Source: Planctomycetaceae bacterium (GTDB lineage Bacteria > Planctomycetota > Planctomycetia > Planctomycetales > Planctomycetaceae). From it: a stretch of DNA of 64,000 bases. Below the pieces are notes generated by a model. It made no database searches, was not told the origin of the DNA, and was given only the letters and a program-made list of their open reading frames with translations. The stretch covers positions 1 to 64,000 of the forward strand of contig JAJDEI010000207.1 of assembly GCA_029259845.1 (NCBI GenBank). Reading direction: 5' to 3'. Positions 27,695 to 36,096 of this stretch are shown here, one piece after another. The stretch's first letter is position 1. Every line of letters begins with the position of its first letter. The translations under genes were made by a program, and so were the position numbers.

Positions 27695-28522
27695 TCATTC
27701 GGTTGGAGTAGCCGCCTTGCCGGGCTTGCCGACGGAGGAGAAGCGGCTCATCAGCCCTTCGCTGACCATGCCGACTTCGAGCACGTAGCGGTTCATGCGG
27801 TTCTTGAGAATGCTGTAGGCAATCATCGCGGGGATGGCGACGGTGAGCCCTTCGAGCGTGGTGAACAACGCGGTCGAAATGCCTTCGGCCAGTTGGGACG
27901 GTTTGGGCTGCGTCGGCGAATTGGCGATCACGCGGAAACTCTCGATCATGCCGTACACCGTGCCCATCAGGCCGATCATGGGAGCAATGGAGCCGATCAG
28001 GGCCAGATAGCTCAGCCGGTGCTCCATCTCCATCGTCTCTTCCTCGCCGACCTCCTGCATCCCCTCGACCGCCTCGCCGTAACCCCGGTTGAGCTTGCTG
28101 AGGCCCGCCGCCAACACCCGGGCGACGAACGAATCGTCCGCCCGCGCCGTCTCGTAGGCTCCCTGGTAATCCTTGCCTTGCAGTTTGCCTTCGAAGGCTT
28201 CAACGAAGGATTGCGGCAACAGGTTCTCGCGGCGGACCTGCAGCACGTTCATCATGATGATGGCCACCATGAGAAATGAGAGCAGCAGCAACACGGCCCC
28301 AAACAGGCCGGAGGCCGCAACCATCCAGGAGAGAAAACTTTGCGAGGACGGGGAGGGCTCGGCTTCCGGAGCCGCTTCTGCGGCAGGCGCTGGCGCGGCG
28401 GCATCCCCTTCCCCTTGATATGCCCAGCCCGTTGCCGGCAGGCCTCCTCCGACAATTCCGATCGCCAACAGTAACAGCAACGTCGACCAGACGCGGGAAC
28501 GGGCAACAGTGTGATCGGGCAT
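27695..28522 (-). CDS. MotA/TolQ/ExbB-family proton channel subunit
   Basis: 275 residues from the ATG at 28522, with GGAG upstream; a GTG at 28537 is an alternative. Unlike E. coli TolQ it has a signal-like first segment (about 10-38) and an Ala/Pro/Glu linker before the first channel helix (about 60-85). The conserved channel block follows: YLALIGSIAPMIGLMGTVYG and ALFTTLEGLTVAIPAMIAYS, the two helices lining the path. It should form a pentamer around the two TolR-like proteins encoded downstream. Planctomycetes usually encode such sets next to exported or pilus genes; here nothing suggests the client. Confidence 0.88.
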   Translation of the reverse strand: MPDHTVARSRVWSTLLLLLAIGIVGGGLPATGWAYQGEGDAAAPAPAAEAAPEAEPSPSSQSFLSWMVAASGLFGAVLLLLSFLMVAIIMMNVLQVRRENLLPQSFVEAFEGKLQGKDYQGAYETARADDSFVARVLAAGLSKLNRGYGEAVEGMQEVGEEETMEMEHRLSYLALIGSIAPMIGLMGTVYGMIESFRVIANSPTQPKPSQLAEGISTALFTTLEGLTVAIPAMIAYSILKNRMNRYVLEVGMVSEGLMSRFSSVGKPGKAATPTE

Positions 28523-28883
28523 CGTCGTCTCCAACACGGATCGATCAGTCAGAAGGACTCAGCAATGCTGTTTAACGGAAAGGGAGGCGTCGGGACAACC
28601 AGTGATTGGCCGCCGACGGGCCGCATCGCAAAGTTTCGCAGAATCAGCGTGCCGCCATTCTAGGACGAGGACTGGCGAAATGCCACAAATCGACGAGAGT
28701 TCGCGGGGCGACCCGTTTTTCGAATCGGGGCCATTGGTGGGGCAATTCAATTCGGGAAACATCGCCGTGGTGATGCAGCATCGTGAAACCCGTCGCCCGG
28801 TTGACGGTTGGACGGATCTTGACAGAGAAAAGAAAAACGGATCAAGCGGATCGGTTGGCGAGGTCGTGTTGACATTCAACAAA

Positions 28884-29002
28884 GGTAGCACGGGTTGTCT
28901 CAACCCGTGTCGCCCCGCGACAAGAAGCTTTTGCGTGAATCGTCCGGTCAAGGACAGGCTTCCTGCCGCTGCGCGACACCGGTTGGGACAACCGGTGCTA
29001 CC
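28884..29002. repeat. 119-bp inverted-repeat element (MITE-like)
   Basis: The left end GGTAGCACGGGTTGTCTC and right end GGGACAACCGGTGCTACC are inverted copies. Each end also holds its own small hairpin (ACGGGTTGTCTCAACCCGT; ACCGGTTGGGACAACCGGT). The middle (CCCCGCGACAAG onwards) has a matching inner pair near CGCGACA. There is no coding capacity. Confidence 0.8.
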
Positions 29003-29320
29003 CTGAGTTCCCCTGATACACGGGCCATCGAATGTCAACACGACCGAGTCTGCAACGATTTGCGACGGGTGGCGGGGGCACGTTGGTGTGTGGATTAAGA
29101 GTTCCCTGGGAACCGAGGGCGACAGGTGATCTCCCGAGCAGTGCCATCGCCCCCGTGAACGGCGCGGCAGCCCCACCGGTCGGTTCCGCCACGCCCCAGC
29201 CCAGCCCAGCCATGCCGGCTGTGCCACCCGCCCTCGGCACAAATCGCGGCTCGGCGGGAGCCGCGGTATCGTGGCTTGGAAATAACCTCTCGTGCCTTGC
29301 CAAACCTTAAATTTGGGGGA

Positions 29321-29370
29321 TTGGAGTTCAAGAGTTAGCTTGTTTTCGCAGCCTAAAGGCTGAACTCCAA
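29321..29370. repeat. 50-bp hairpin element
   Basis: The outer arms TTGGAGTTCA (29321-29330) and TGAACTCCAA (29361-29370) are perfect and enclose an inner CAGCC-TAAA-GGCTG hairpin. It ends 26 bp downstream of the stop codon of the YbdK-like gene and could end its transcript. Confidence 0.75.
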
Positions 29371-29396
29371 CACCAATTCCAAGACTGGATGATGCA

Positions 29397-30512
29397 CTAA
29401 GCCGAGTGGTTTTGTTCCAGCATACGGCGGACGACCTGATGGCGGCTGTAGGTCTGTTCGTACAGACGAATCTGTTGTTCGGCTCCGGTGTTAGAGGGCA
29501 GATGGCGGGCCGATTCCAGTTCCTTCGTGCAACGGAGCGATTCGGCTGTCGGCATCAGCCGCTCGACGAGATGGTTCGTCGTTTCCTGGACGGAGTACTG
29601 TTTGTAGTCATCGCTGTTGACCAGCTGCGCTTGTGCCCCGTACCGCGTCGCCCGCCATTTGTTCTGCTGGATGATCATCGGGTGGTACTCGGACTGGAAC
29701 GTCCCTTCGTCGATTTCTTTGGAAATGGCGACGACCAGACACTGCACGAGGGCGGCAATCGAAAGCACCTGATCGAGATTGGGCGGGATATCGCAGATGC
29801 GAATCTCCACGGTGCCGAAGTTGTGATGCGGACGGATGTCCCACCAGATTTCACGAATCGTGTTAATGAACCCCGTGTCCTGTAAGTGACTGACGAGCCA
29901 CACGTACTCGCTCCAGTTGCGCATCTGATGCGGCAGCCCGGCGGTGGGAAGCATCTCCATGATTTTCGACCGGTTGGAATGCAGCCCGGTCGGCCGCGCT
30001 TCCCAGAACGGCGAATTGGCGGACAACGCGAGCAGTAACGGCAGGTGCCGCAGCATGCGGTCGCAGACCATCACCGCCTTATCGCCCGACTCGACTCCCA
30101 CATGGACATGCAGCCCGAATGTCACCAGCCGCCGCGCGACGTCCTGCATCAGGTCGACCAGTTGGTAGTAGCGCTCGTTGACGGTGATTCGCTGCCGCCG
30201 CCACGACGAGAACGGATGCGTCCCCGCCCAATAGAGCCGCAGCCCCAGCGAGTCGGTCACCTGCTCCAACGGCTTGAGGATGGCGCTCAAATCCTGCCGC
30301 ACGTCTTCGACCGTGTCGCAAACGCAACTGTTGATTTCCAGGTAACTCTGCATCAACTCCGGTTTGACCTGAGCGGCCAGAGGCTCCGGCAGATTCCCCA
30401 GGACCTGTTCGATCGACGGTGACAACTCGAGCGTGTCCGCGTCGACAAGTTGCAATTCGAGTTCGACGCCGATCGTCGGCCGTTCGTTGCGTGTAAATGT
30501 GAGTGCGGGCAT
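29397..30512 (-). CDS. Carboxylate-amine ligase, YbdK-like glutamate-cysteine ligase family 2
   Basis: 371 residues, the usual length for YbdK. The fold-defining motifs are seen: IGVELELQLVD at the start (Glu metal ligands), LEINSCVCDTVEDV, WAGTHPFSSW, FGLHVHVGVESGDKA, and RPHHNFGTVEIRICDIPP near residue 230. The family makes gamma-glutamyl bonds using ATP; YbdK itself shows weak glutamate-cysteine ligase activity. The M20 amidohydrolase gene ends 23 bp upstream, so the two are probably one transcript; a ligase with a peptidase could make and trim a small amide. Substrate unknown. Confidence 0.87.
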   Translation of the reverse strand: MPALTFTRNERPTIGVELELQLVDADTLELSPSIEQVLGNLPEPLAAQVKPELMQSYLEINSCVCDTVEDVRQDLSAILKPLEQVTDSLGLRLYWAGTHPFSSWRRQRITVNERYYQLVDLMQDVARRLVTFGLHVHVGVESGDKAVMVCDRMLRHLPLLLALSANSPFWEARPTGLHSNRSKIMEMLPTAGLPHQMRNWSEYVWLVSHLQDTGFINTIREIWWDIRPHHNFGTVEIRICDIPPNLDQVLSIAALVQCLVVAISKEIDEGTFQSEYHPMIIQQNKWRATRYGAQAQLVNSDDYKQYSVQETTNHLVERLMPTAESLRCTKELESARHLPSNTGAEQQIRLYEQTYSRHQVVRRMLEQNHSA

Positions 30513-30535
30513 GGACCACTCGATTTGCAGTTCCG

Positions 30536-31816
30536 TTAGATGGAATAGGTCTCTGTCGTCTGGCCGGTCTCGCGATTCGTGGACAGGATCAGGGCGGCTC
30601 TCAGCAGAATTCGTGTGCCGAGTGCGATGGTCCGTTCGTCGATGTCGAAATCCGTCGCGTGGAGAAACGGAGCCGCGAAACCGGGCGGCGCGCAGCCGAT
30701 CCGCAACAACGCTCCCGGCACGCGCGTCAGGTATCCGGAGAAGTCCTCGCCTCCCATGCTCGGGTGAGGAATCGTCCGCACCGCTTCGTCCCCCAGCACC
30801 CGCCGCGACGACTCTTCCAGCGCGGCAGTCACGCGAGGGTCGTTGTTGACTGCGTCAATGGGCGTCAGAAACCGCAGGTGAATCGACGCCCCGCTCAATT
30901 CTTTCACCCCGTGCACGATCTCTTCGATGCGATCCTTGAGGACGGTTCGTGTGTCCCCATCCAGCGTGCGTAGGGAGCCGCGAATCTCGACACGGTCGGG
31001 GATCACATTCGGCAGACTCCCGCCGGCGATCTTGCCCACGCTGAAAACCGCCGGGCAACGGGAGTCGACTGAGCGAGGCAGAAACTCATACAGCGAACAG
31101 ACCAACTGGGCGGCTGCGGCGATTGGATCGAGCGTGTGATGGGGACGCGCAGAATGTCCGCCTTTGCCTTCCACGCCGATCTCCACCTCGTCGCAATTGG
31201 CAGTGAGCGTGCCGTAACGGATGCCGACGGTTCCCAACGGACACTCCGGGTCGACATGGATTCCCAGAATCGCGTCCACTCCGTCGACCGCGCCCTGTTC
31301 CACGAGCCAGCGCGCCCCGTCCGAAGTCTCCTCGGCCGGCTGAAACAGAAACCGCAGCTTGACGCCCGGCCTGTTCGCCGACATGTCCCCCCGGCTTTCC
31401 GCCGGTTCCCGCGAACAGGCCGCCACGCACATTGCTGCCCCCAGCACGATCGTCGCATGGGCGTCGTGCCCGCACGCATGGCAGAGTCCCGGCGTCTGCG
31501 AGGCATAGGGAGTCGTCTTGGTGTCCTGAATACGGAGGGCGTCCAGATCGGCCCGGATCGCGATCACGGGAGCATCGGCCGCCGGCTCGCCGAGCGTTGC
31601 GCTGGCGATCACGCCGAGCCCGTCGCGGCACAACTGGGCATCCAGTCCGGCTTCGGAGAGAAGCTGGGCGACGTATTGCGATGTCTTGATCTCTTCGCGG
31701 CTCGGCTCGGGATGCGCGTGCAGATGCCGGCGAATCCCGATCAGCCGCGATTCGAGGCCCGCCACCTGCCGGTCGATGTCCGGTTCCCACCGTTCGAGGA
31801 TCGTCCGGTGCAACAT
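30536..31816 (-). CDS. M20-family amidohydrolase (hippurate hydrolase-like)
   Basis: 426 residues from the ATG at 31816; the longer frame upstream is unconvincing. Motifs: RRHLHAHPEPSREE, IRADLDALRI (metal Asp), CHACGHDAHATIV (metal His pair), FQPAEETSDGA (catalytic and metal Glu), a dimerisation lid with GKGGHSARPHHTLDP, and the final metal site HATDFDIDERTI. Members remove acyl groups from amino acids (hippurate, IAA conjugates, N-acetyl-diaminopimelate). The enzyme is probably cytoplasmic. It leads the gene pair with the YbdK-like ligase. Confidence 0.88.
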   Translation of the reverse strand: MLHRTILERWEPDIDRQVAGLESRLIGIRRHLHAHPEPSREEIKTSQYVAQLLSEAGLDAQLCRDGLGVIASATLGEPAADAPVIAIRADLDALRIQDTKTTPYASQTPGLCHACGHDAHATIVLGAAMCVAACSREPAESRGDMSANRPGVKLRFLFQPAEETSDGARWLVEQGAVDGVDAILGIHVDPECPLGTVGIRYGTLTANCDEVEIGVEGKGGHSARPHHTLDPIAAAAQLVCSLYEFLPRSVDSRCPAVFSVGKIAGGSLPNVIPDRVEIRGSLRTLDGDTRTVLKDRIEEIVHGVKELSGASIHLRFLTPIDAVNNDPRVTAALEESSRRVLGDEAVRTIPHPSMGGEDFSGYLTRVPGALLRIGCAPPGFAAPFLHATDFDIDERTIALGTRILLRAALILSTNRETGQTTETYSI

Positions 31817-32139
31817 TCCGGACGATTCCGCCGGTGATCCCGATGAATGCAAGGCCTGTCTCCCGTAAGTGTGGTTCCGGAACCGCTCCTGTCCTCGGCC
31901 AATCATCATAGCCGCAAACGCCCGCACAGGGCGATCCCGGCGAGGGCCACCCCGTGCACTCCCTGCACTATCAGGGAGATGATGACAGGCATCGATCGCC
32001 GATCGATGGCTAAGCGCGGAAACTTCTGCCGTTTAGCGACCGTTCGCAGAACGGCCCACCAACCGAGAAATCCCTCCTTGAAGTGACCTGATGGGGGTGG
32101 GGCAGGTTTTCGACCTACCGCTGGTCCGGACAGTTAGCT
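31817..32139. other. Spacer, nothing recognised
   Basis: This 323-bp stretch lies between the tatC stop and the M20 start on the minus strand. An imperfect CTCCCTGCAC/CAGGGA inverted pair near 31.96 kb is the only structure. It should contain the M20 promoter. Confidence 0.35.
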
Positions 32140-33237
32140 TCACCCGAAGGGGCTCTTGGGAGGCGACAACAGGCACAGGCCGATGCCCATTTCGTACAAC
32201 AGCACCAACGGTGCCATCATCATCAGCATGCTGATCGGGTCCGCCGGCGTGAGCAGCATCGAAAGAATGGCGATCACCAGAATGGCCATGCGGCGTTTGT
32301 CGCGGAAGTCGTTGACGCTCAGGATGCTCAGCCGTTCCAGGAACAGCATCACCAGCGGCAGTTGAAAGCTCACTCCAAACAGCAACGGCAACGTCACAGC
32401 GAAGCTGATCCATTCCGACAGCCGAATCTGTGGATGAACGCCAATCAATTTGTTGAATCCCAACAGGAACTTCAGCACAAAGGGAAACACGAGGTAAAAG
32501 CAGAACACGACCCCCACCAGAAACAGCACGCCGCTGACCGTGCCGTACAGGTAGACGTATTTTCGCTCATGGGGGAACAACCCAGCCGCCACAAACATCC
32601 ACAGTTGATAGAAAACCCACGGACTGGCCAGAACCAGTCCGGAGATCATCGAGACCTTGAGGTACGTCAGGAACGGCTCCTGGACGTTGAGCGCCACCAC
32701 TTGCCGGGCGCGCTCGGCCGTCAGCTTGAATTGACGAAATTCCGGCGCGGAGAGATTGAGGTTGAGCGAGACCGTGCGGGCCTCTTCCGGCGGCGCGGGG
32801 TAGGCCTTCGGGTCGACGCCGTGCAGGGCCTCTCCCAATTCGCCGGCGTTGATCGCCACGCGGATCGTGTCGGAAACCGGTGCGGAGGAAACCTCCGGGA
32901 CGTCCGCTTCCGTCTTGCCCGGATCGGTTTTCTCATCGCCATCGAACAGTGCGTCCGTCGAGAACTGTTCGCTGAAATAGCGTTTGGCCTTCTGCCAGAA
33001 GTCGATGTTCTGCAGAGCTTCGGTGTCGTCGTGCACGTCTTCTTCGCTGTAGTTGACGAGCGCCCGGTCGATGGGACCCCGCACAATGCCGATGATGGCC
33101 GATCCCTGAAACAAGGCAAACACAACACCGATGAACACGCCGATGAGCGCCTTCCAGAGATGAACCCGGAGCGCTTCCAGGTGTTCCCCGAAGCTCATCG
33201 TGCTGTCGTCAAACAAGTCTTTGGAGGCCGGGGCCAT
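32140..33237 (-). CDS. tatC: Twin-arginine translocase subunit TatC with enlarged first loop
   Basis: 365 residues from the ATG at 33237 (GGAGATCCGAACC before it), about 100 more than E. coli TatC. The N-terminal FGEHLEALRVHLWKALIG is the signal-recognition start (family SHLxELR). First membrane segment about 29-50. The loop to the second segment, normally about 50 residues, spans about 51-190 and contains acidic, proline-rich insertion sequence (about 62-175), ending in the usual EPFLTYLKVSMISG. Four more segments follow and the C-terminus keeps LTPADPISMLMMMAPLVLLY. TatC binds twin-arginine leaders, and several proteins in this window carry such leaders. No tatA is nearby. Confidence 0.92.
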   Translation of the reverse strand: MAPASKDLFDDSTMSFGEHLEALRVHLWKALIGVFIGVVFALFQGSAIIGIVRGPIDRALVNYSEEDVHDDTEALQNIDFWQKAKRYFSEQFSTDALFDGDEKTDPGKTEADVPEVSSAPVSDTIRVAINAGELGEALHGVDPKAYPAPPEEARTVSLNLNLSAPEFRQFKLTAERARQVVALNVQEPFLTYLKVSMISGLVLASPWVFYQLWMFVAAGLFPHERKYVYLYGTVSGVLFLVGVVFCFYLVFPFVLKFLLGFNKLIGVHPQIRLSEWISFAVTLPLLFGVSFQLPLVMLFLERLSILSVNDFRDKRRMAILVIAILSMLLTPADPISMLMMMAPLVLLYEMGIGLCLLSPPKSPFG

Positions 33238-33518
33238 GGTTCGGATCTCCGGAAAGCGGGTGACCAATCTGCGCTCAGAAACAACACGAGCCGTGCATGC
33301 CCATCAGCGTCACAACAGTCGCTGTACAAAAAATGGGTACTGCAGGGAACACGTGGAGAAAACCGTGCAGAAGACATGAGGGCACGGTTCGGCGAGCAGC
33401 GTCCACTCGGTCGCCCCGCAAGCAGGCAGGAACAGAGAGCGGAACTCGAAGCCCGATTGTACCCGAGACAACGCCCGGGTCAACGTCGAGATCCCGCGCC
33501 CGGGGAACGAGGGGGTAT

Positions 33519-33711
33519 CCGTTCGATGGTGGTGCTCGCTCATTTCAGGGTGGCTGGGGCGCTGTTGAGGCAGCGGAAACGTGTCCTGAGACCAAACACG
33601 GGGGCCGTCACGTGGCTCGTTCACGGTCCACAGCCCCAGAGTTCCGAGCGGCTGACTCATCATCGGTGTCAGATCGCCCCAGCCACCCCCCCACCAGTGA
33701 GCGGATGCACC
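33519..33711. repeat. Nested palindrome repeat (GTGGCTGGGGCG family), inverted copy
   Basis: The stretch reads from CCGTTCGATGGTGGTGCTCG, through CAGGGTGGCTGGGGCGCTG, CACGTGGCTCGTTCACGGTC, CAGCCCCAGAGTTCCG and CAGATCGCCCCAGCCACCC, to GTGAGCGGATGCACCC. It is the reverse-oriented relative of 17431-17635. Confidence 0.85.
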
Positions 33712-33854
33712 CGGGGAACGAGGGTGTGGGAGCGGATTGTTGCACGTGGGGGGCGGCCACCGTTTCGTGGCAGGGAAGGCTTGGAGAGCATCCTGGATTG
33801 TCGTCCCCACGAAATGGTGCCTGACCCGAATCGTACATGATTCGTTGGAACCTG

Positions 33855-34230
33855 TTACGTGGCTTTTCGTTCGTAGTTCTGTCGTGGTTGTTGGAGGAGT
33901 TTGTAGGGTTTTGGGCGTCGTTTGACACGCCGGAGTTCAATCCGGTCGGGGCGATTGGCGACGGTGTGGGTGGCGCTCGCTCTCAGCAGGGCGTCGTACC
34001 AGTGACGCAGGTCAGGCTTTGCCTGACCGACCCTCCTGTCCGACGCCCCGCATGAGTTGGCGACAAGCCGCCTCGGGCCGTGGCTCGCGGGCCGTGCCGG
34101 AGGCCCCCGTTTCGGCCGACCAGGGCTTCCGTCCCCGGCTGACCCGCCACGCCAACAACCGGGCCACCGCCTCCCGGCACGAATGATCGGCACTGAGGCG
34201 CTGCGACAGAAACCCCCAGACGGTCACCGA
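33855..34230 (-). pseudogene. IS4-family transposase, internally deleted remnant
   Basis: One minus frame (about 34225-34045) carries the front of the transposase: TVWGFLSQRLSADHSCREAV and ARLLAWRVSRGRKPWS, ending near LPEAACRQLMRGVGQE-like sequence. A second frame (about 34020-33855) carries the end: LRHWYDALLRASATHTV, ANRPDRIELRRVKRRPKPYK and KLLQQPRQNYERKAT, then a stop. About 250 central residues, including the catalytic core, are missing. The tail is similar in type to the fragment at the window start. Confidence 0.7.
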
Positions 34231-34570
34231 CGGCGTGTCAAGCCAACCCCGTCATCCTGCTGTTGCCTCCCGCATCGCTTGGGAGATACGCTTCTTCGAA
34301 AGCAACGCCGCAAAACACAAACCGTTCTCCCGTCGAGCCGCCCACACCGCCGCACGAAACGATTTCCCCATGTGTGGCCTCCTTGCCAGCTGGGCCACTG
34401 GAACAACAGTCCTTCCGGCCTGAGAGGCCTTTGCTGTCCATATCAATCGAAGACACCATCACTTACGACACTTCCAGAACCATTCGTGCCTGGCCCCGAA
34501 TCTTTGACTAATCGTCGGTGCACCGGAACGCTCGTGCCGTCGTTCACCCTCACACCGTTCAGCTTCAAAC

Positions 34571-35959
34571 ATGCCAACGCCGGCTTCTGAACGTCTGCTG
34601 TTTGTGACGGGCCGGTTGGCCGAGCCGCTCGTGCGTCGGGTTGTGGGGGAGCTGAGTGAAACGGTTGGTTTCGCGGCGGAGGTTCGTCCGCTGGGGATCT
34701 CGGTGGCGGCGTTGATGCACGTCGATTGGGTGCGGCGGAAGCTCACCGTGGACGAGCCGTTCGATCGTGTGATTCTGCCCGGTTGGTGTCAGGGGGATCC
34801 GGACGTGCTGGCAAAGCAGTTCGGCGTGCCGTTTGAACTCGGGCCGAAGGACATCCGCGATTTGCCGGGCATGTTCGGCACGTCGCGACAAGCGGCGGAC
34901 CTGTCGCAATACGACATTGAGATTCTCGCCGAGATCAACCATGCCCCGCGGCTGAGCGACGCGGAGATTCTCAACGTCGCCCGGCACTTTGGCGACAGTG
35001 GTGCGGACGTGATCGATGTGGGGACGATTCCGGGCGAATCGTGGCCGCGCACTGGTGAGGTCGTGCGGATGCTGGCCGACGACGGGTTCCGCGTTTCCAT
35101 CGACTCGTTTGACCGCCGGGAAGTGGAGACGGCTGTCGCAGCGGGAGCCGAGCTGGTGCTCAGTTGCAACAGCACCAACATCGGCTGGGCCGCCGAGCTG
35201 GGTGTCGAGCTCGTCGCCATTCCCGATGATCCGCGTGATCTGTCAACGCTGGCGAAGACGATTGATGCGTTGACGGCGGCCGGTTCTGGATTCCGGGCCG
35301 ATCCGATCATCGAACCGATCGGTTTCGGATTCGCTGCGTCGTTGGCGCGGTATTTCGAGACGCGACGACGATGGCCGGATGTCCCGATGCTGATGGGGGT
35401 CGGCAACTTGACGGAGCTGACGGAGGTCGATTCCGCCGGGGTCAACATGCTGTTGTCGGGCCTCTGTCAGGAACTCAACATTGGCAGCATTCTGACAACT
35501 GAGGTGGTCAACTGGTCCCGCTCGGCGGTGCGGGAGTTTGACCGGGCCCGCCGTCTCGTGCATCATGCCGTCACCCAGCGGACGCTTCCCAAGCATGTCG
35601 ACTCTTCACTGGTGATGCTCCGGGACCCGCGGGTGAACGACTACGGTGCTGAGACGTTACAGGCGATGGCAGCCGGTCTCACCGACCCAAACTTCCGCAT
35701 CTTCGTGGAACGGGGCGAGGTGCATGTGATGAACCGGGACGGATACTGGCGGGGGTCCGACGCCTTTGAACTCTTCGACCGGTTTGTGGCAGAGTCGGGA
35801 TCGGTTGATGCGTCGCATGCGTTTTACCTCGGCTATGAGCTGGCGAAGGCAGTCACCGCACTCACGCTGGGGAAACAGTACAATCAAGACAGCGCCCTCC
35901 AATGGGGGTTCCTCACCATCCCGGAACGAAGCGCTCACGGCCGTCGACGGACGTCCTGA
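34571..35959 (+). CDS. Dihydropteroate synthase-like protein (archaeal/planctomycete type, DUF6513)
   Basis: 462 residues. The N-terminal ~110 residues (RLLFVTGRLAEPLVRRVVGE, VDWVRRKLTVDEPFDRVILP) form the DUF6513-type domain. A DHPS-like barrel follows: EILAEINHAPRLSDAEIL, GADVIDVGTIPGE, FRVSIDSFDRREVETAV, LVLSCNSTN. The C-terminus adds another conserved block (DGYWRGSDAFELFDRF, HAFYLGYELAKAVTAL). The TIGR00284-like family is known from methanogens, methylotrophs and planctomycetes that use tetrahydromethanopterin, where it is proposed to take part in making the pterin C1 carrier. pabB follows 137 bp downstream, which fits a pABA-based cofactor. Confidence 0.85.
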   Translation: MPTPASERLLFVTGRLAEPLVRRVVGELSETVGFAAEVRPLGISVAALMHVDWVRRKLTVDEPFDRVILPGWCQGDPDVLAKQFGVPFELGPKDIRDLPGMFGTSRQAADLSQYDIEILAEINHAPRLSDAEILNVARHFGDSGADVIDVGTIPGESWPRTGEVVRMLADDGFRVSIDSFDRREVETAVAAGAELVLSCNSTNIGWAAELGVELVAIPDDPRDLSTLAKTIDALTAAGSGFRADPIIEPIGFGFAASLARYFETRRRWPDVPMLMGVGNLTELTEVDSAGVNMLLSGLCQELNIGSILTTEVVNWSRSAVREFDRARRLVHHAVTQRTLPKHVDSSLVMLRDPRVNDYGAETLQAMAAGLTDPNFRIFVERGEVHVMNRDGYWRGSDAFELFDRFVAESGSVDASHAFYLGYELAKAVTALTLGKQYNQDSALQWGFLTIPERSAHGRRRTS

Positions 35960-36004
35960 TGGGGTTCTCGATGGCATTGGGATGCGGTTTCGCCGCACGT
36001 CGCT

Positions 36005-36046
36005 CTTCCGTTTCGCCACCCATTTGAAATGTGTGGCGAAACGGAG
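36005..36046. repeat. Near-perfect 20-bp-stem hairpin between DHPS-like gene and pabB
   Basis: TTCCGTTTCGCCACCCATTT (36005-36024) pairs with AAATGTGTGGCGAAACGGAG (36027-36046), with mismatches at one inner position and at the end. It lies in the 137-bp gap between two genes of one pathway and has no T-run. It may be a transcript-stability or attenuation structure, or a repeat. Confidence 0.7.
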
Positions 36047-36096
36047 GGCGCGCAACGTTACGGGGTTGAAACGGTGACGAATGGAATAACATCCTG

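Larger units (their letters stand above)
28523..29396. other. Long spacer with two inverted-repeat elements
   Basis: This 874-bp gap lies between the channel gene and the YbdK-like gene and shows no supported gene. It contains the elements at 28884-29002 and 29321-29370. Its stretch near 28.80 kb (GACAGAGAAAAGAAAAACGG) resembles one near 37.54 kb. CGCCCCAGCCCAGCCCAGCC near 29.2 kb may be a scrap of the nested-palindrome family. Confidence 0.45.
33238..34570. other. Repeat- and transposon-rich spacer
   Basis: This 1.3-kb stretch between tatC and the DHPS-like gene carries a nested-palindrome repeat copy (33519-33711) and an IS4 scrap (33855-34230). About 33720-33850 contains GTGCCTGACCC, also seen near 38.03 kb. 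No other gene is supported. The ~330 bp before 34571 show low-quality frames only. Confidence 0.5.

Noticed and set aside
28559-29242. 227-codon minus frame in the spacer before the YbdK-like gene
   Set aside because: It crosses an inverted-repeat element, lacks a start context and has low-complexity translation.
32362-33840. 492-codon plus frame opposite tatC
   Set aside because: It is the antisense of tatC plus repeat; Gln/Arg/His-rich translation typical of a shadow of membrane-protein DNA.
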